From contig JAVXWL010000003.1 of the NCBI GenBank assembly GCA_032230565.1, forward strand, positions 1-13,987: a DNA stretch of 13,987 nucleotides. Reading direction: 5' to 3'. The notes under the pieces were generated by a model. It was not told the DNA's origin, made no database searches, and was given only the letters and a program-made list of their open reading frames with translations. Shown here piece by piece: positions 13,175-13,987 of this stretch; within the stretch, counting starts at the first letter, position 1; every line of letters starts with the position of its first letter. Position numbers and translations under genes: made by a program. Source of the stretch: GCA-003244245 sp032230565 (GTDB lineage Bacteria; Actinomycetota; Actinomycetes; Mycobacteriales; Pseudonocardiaceae).

Positions 13175-13468
13175 GACCGACGATCATGCTCGACCGCCAC
13201 TGTCCAGGGCTGCCGCCGGTCACCGCCGTGGATGGCCAGTTCGGCACCTACAGTTGTTGGGAGTCTGTGCTGTTCGGGCTATCGGATTGGCGCTGCGCGC
13301 GGGCCTTCGGCCCGTGCTCGGCCGGCCGCGCCCGGACAGCAGCGGTCCGCAGCAACCAGAGACGCGCCGGCCACCGACGGTGGACCATCAAGAGCGGACT
13401 CGCGGGACTGTCGTATCCGGAGTCGTGACGATAGCGCTGTCAGCGTGGTCGCTGGTAGTCCTGATGAT
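13175..13468. other. Non-coding DNA with a GC-rich hairpin
   Basis: No gene is supported on either strand. A 9-bp hairpin GCGCGGGCC-TTC-GGCCCGTGC lies at 13297-13317, with one G-T pair on the plus strand. It is 152 nt beyond the stop of the membrane protein gene and might end its transcript, though the wobble favours the plus strand. Confidence 0.35.
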
Positions 13469-13987
13469 CTACCGGACGACGAAGTCGGCCCGGACGGAGT
13501 CGTCGTCCCGGACCAGGAAGAGCCGGTCACGGCCGTGCTTCCACCCCATCGGAAGAAGGAGGTACTTGTCCGTCGAGTGGGCGAGCAACCGCAGTCCAGT
13601 GTACTGGTAGTGGTATTTGGTGCCTGGCTGAGTGATCTCGGTGACCACGACACCAGGACCGAGCAGAGCGATCCGTGCGGTGCTATACACCACGACCTCA
13701 GGCTCGTTGGGCAAGCGGGTGGCAAAGTCGGTGGCGATGCGAGTACCGACCTGGTCGCCGTAGAGACTCACAGCCCACAGGCTCGCGAGCAGGCCGAGCG
13801 AGCACAGGAACAGGGCCTGGACCTGGACCTGGACCTGGAAGGGCGGATCGGCGTGCAGGACCCGCATCGTCGTGCCGAACTGTTCTGGATATCTCGAACG
13901 AAGGTAGGCCACGTAGCCGAACAAGCTGACACACGCCAGCAGCAGTACCGGCAGAAGCAAACCCAACGGAACGCCGACCTGCGCCGG
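13469..13987 (-). CDS. Membrane protein, 5' end beyond the window
   Basis: At least 173 codons in frame from the right edge to TAG 13471-13469. A TTG at 13966 could start a 165-residue form, but the frame continues upstream with PAQVGVP to base 13987, so the N-terminus is probably outside the window. Two membrane helices are visible: LGLLLPVLLLACVSLFGYVA and, after a soluble loop (YLRSRYPEQFGTTMRVLHAD), ALFLCSLGLLASLWAVSLYG. The C-terminal 95 residues are soluble, with VVVTEITQPGTKYHYQYTGL, then STDKYLLLPMGWKHGRDRLF and LVRDDDSVRADFVVR. They resemble the extracytoplasmic domain of uncharacterised actinobacterial membrane proteins. I cannot give a function. A hexamer repeat encodes (QV)n in the loop before the second helix. 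Confidence 0.75.
   Translation of the reverse strand, partial: PAQVGVPLGLLLPVLLLACVSLFGYVAYLRSRYPEQFGTTMRVLHADPPFQVQVQVQALFLCSLGLLASLWAVSLYGDQVGTRIATDFATRLPNEPEVVVYSTARIALLGPGVVVTEITQPGTKYHYQYTGLRLLAHSTDKYLLLPMGWKHGRDRLFLVRDDDSVRADFVVR
13816..13839. repeat. Hexanucleotide tandem repeat (CCTGGA)4
   Basis: Four perfect copies of CCTGGA on the plus strand. On the coding minus strand they are TCCAGG units encoding alternating Gln-Val (QVQVQVQ) just before a membrane helix. Because the unit is 6 bp, slippage would lengthen or shorten the loop without breaking the frame. Confidence 0.85.

Noticed and set aside
13091..13987. Plus-strand frame open from ATG 13091 to the right edge (about 299 codons)
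   Set aside because: From 13469 on it is codon-aligned antisense to a convincing membrane protein, where plus-strand stops would require rare Leu/Ser codons. The upstream part has no domain beyond the first dozen residues.
1..13987. CRISPR arrays, phage genes or defence systems
   Set aside because: No regularly spaced repeats and no Cas, phage structural or defence proteins were found apart from the broken VapC relic.

Overview
The window is high-GC, codon-biased DNA from an actinomycete. The order recR - ybaB - FAD oxidoreductase - CFA-type methyltransferase - dnaX - ffs - tRNA-Ser resembles, from memory, the Rv3715c to dnaZX (Rv3721c) stretch of Mycobacterium tuberculosis, and LeuA has the mycobacterial-type N-terminus. 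The XRE/DUF5753 regulator paired with a DUF397 protein is typical of Streptomyces, Pseudonocardiales and relatives and unusual in Mycobacterium. A non-mycobacterial actinomycete is therefore most likely; I cannot name the genus.

Layout. 1-726: a leftward frame running off the left edge, of doubtful coding status, then non-coding DNA. 727-1044: a small membrane protein on the minus strand. 1115-3142: leuA behind a leader that encodes a Leu-Leu-Leu peptide and can fold into an H-type pseudoknot, matching the published actinobacterial 'LEU element'. 3163-3229: a terminator-like inverted repeat between convergent units. 3268-4371: an XRE regulator and DUF397 pair (minus strand). Upstream of it lie an AT-rich palindromic operator candidate and a 7-codon mini-ORF. 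4614-4984: a small membrane protein with a CPRC motif, apparently coupled to a 34-codon ORF. 5006-5053: a 15-bp stem terminator.

5084-6080: ybaB and recR (minus strand; DNA repair). 6202-8867: an FAD oxidoreductase and a CFA/mycolic-type methyltransferase overlapping by ATGA, probably a lipid-methylation pair. 8865-8882: a perfect 18-bp palindrome separating them from convergent dnaX. 8886-12298 (minus strand): dnaX, a VapC PIN toxin broken by one extra base, a short acidic ORF in the antitoxin position, a siderophore-interacting ferric reductase and a small coiled-coil protein. Then come the SRP 4.5S RNA (minus) and tRNA-Ser(GGA) (plus).

12648-13468 has no convincing intact gene. It holds scraps of insertion-sequence transposases and, most notably, a 131-nt segment (12905-13035) closed by a 25-bp helix. 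Five of its pairs are G-U if the minus strand is transcribed and A-C mismatches on the plus strand. This is the best candidate for an undescribed structured RNA. A membrane protein on the minus strand (13469-13987) is cut by the right edge.
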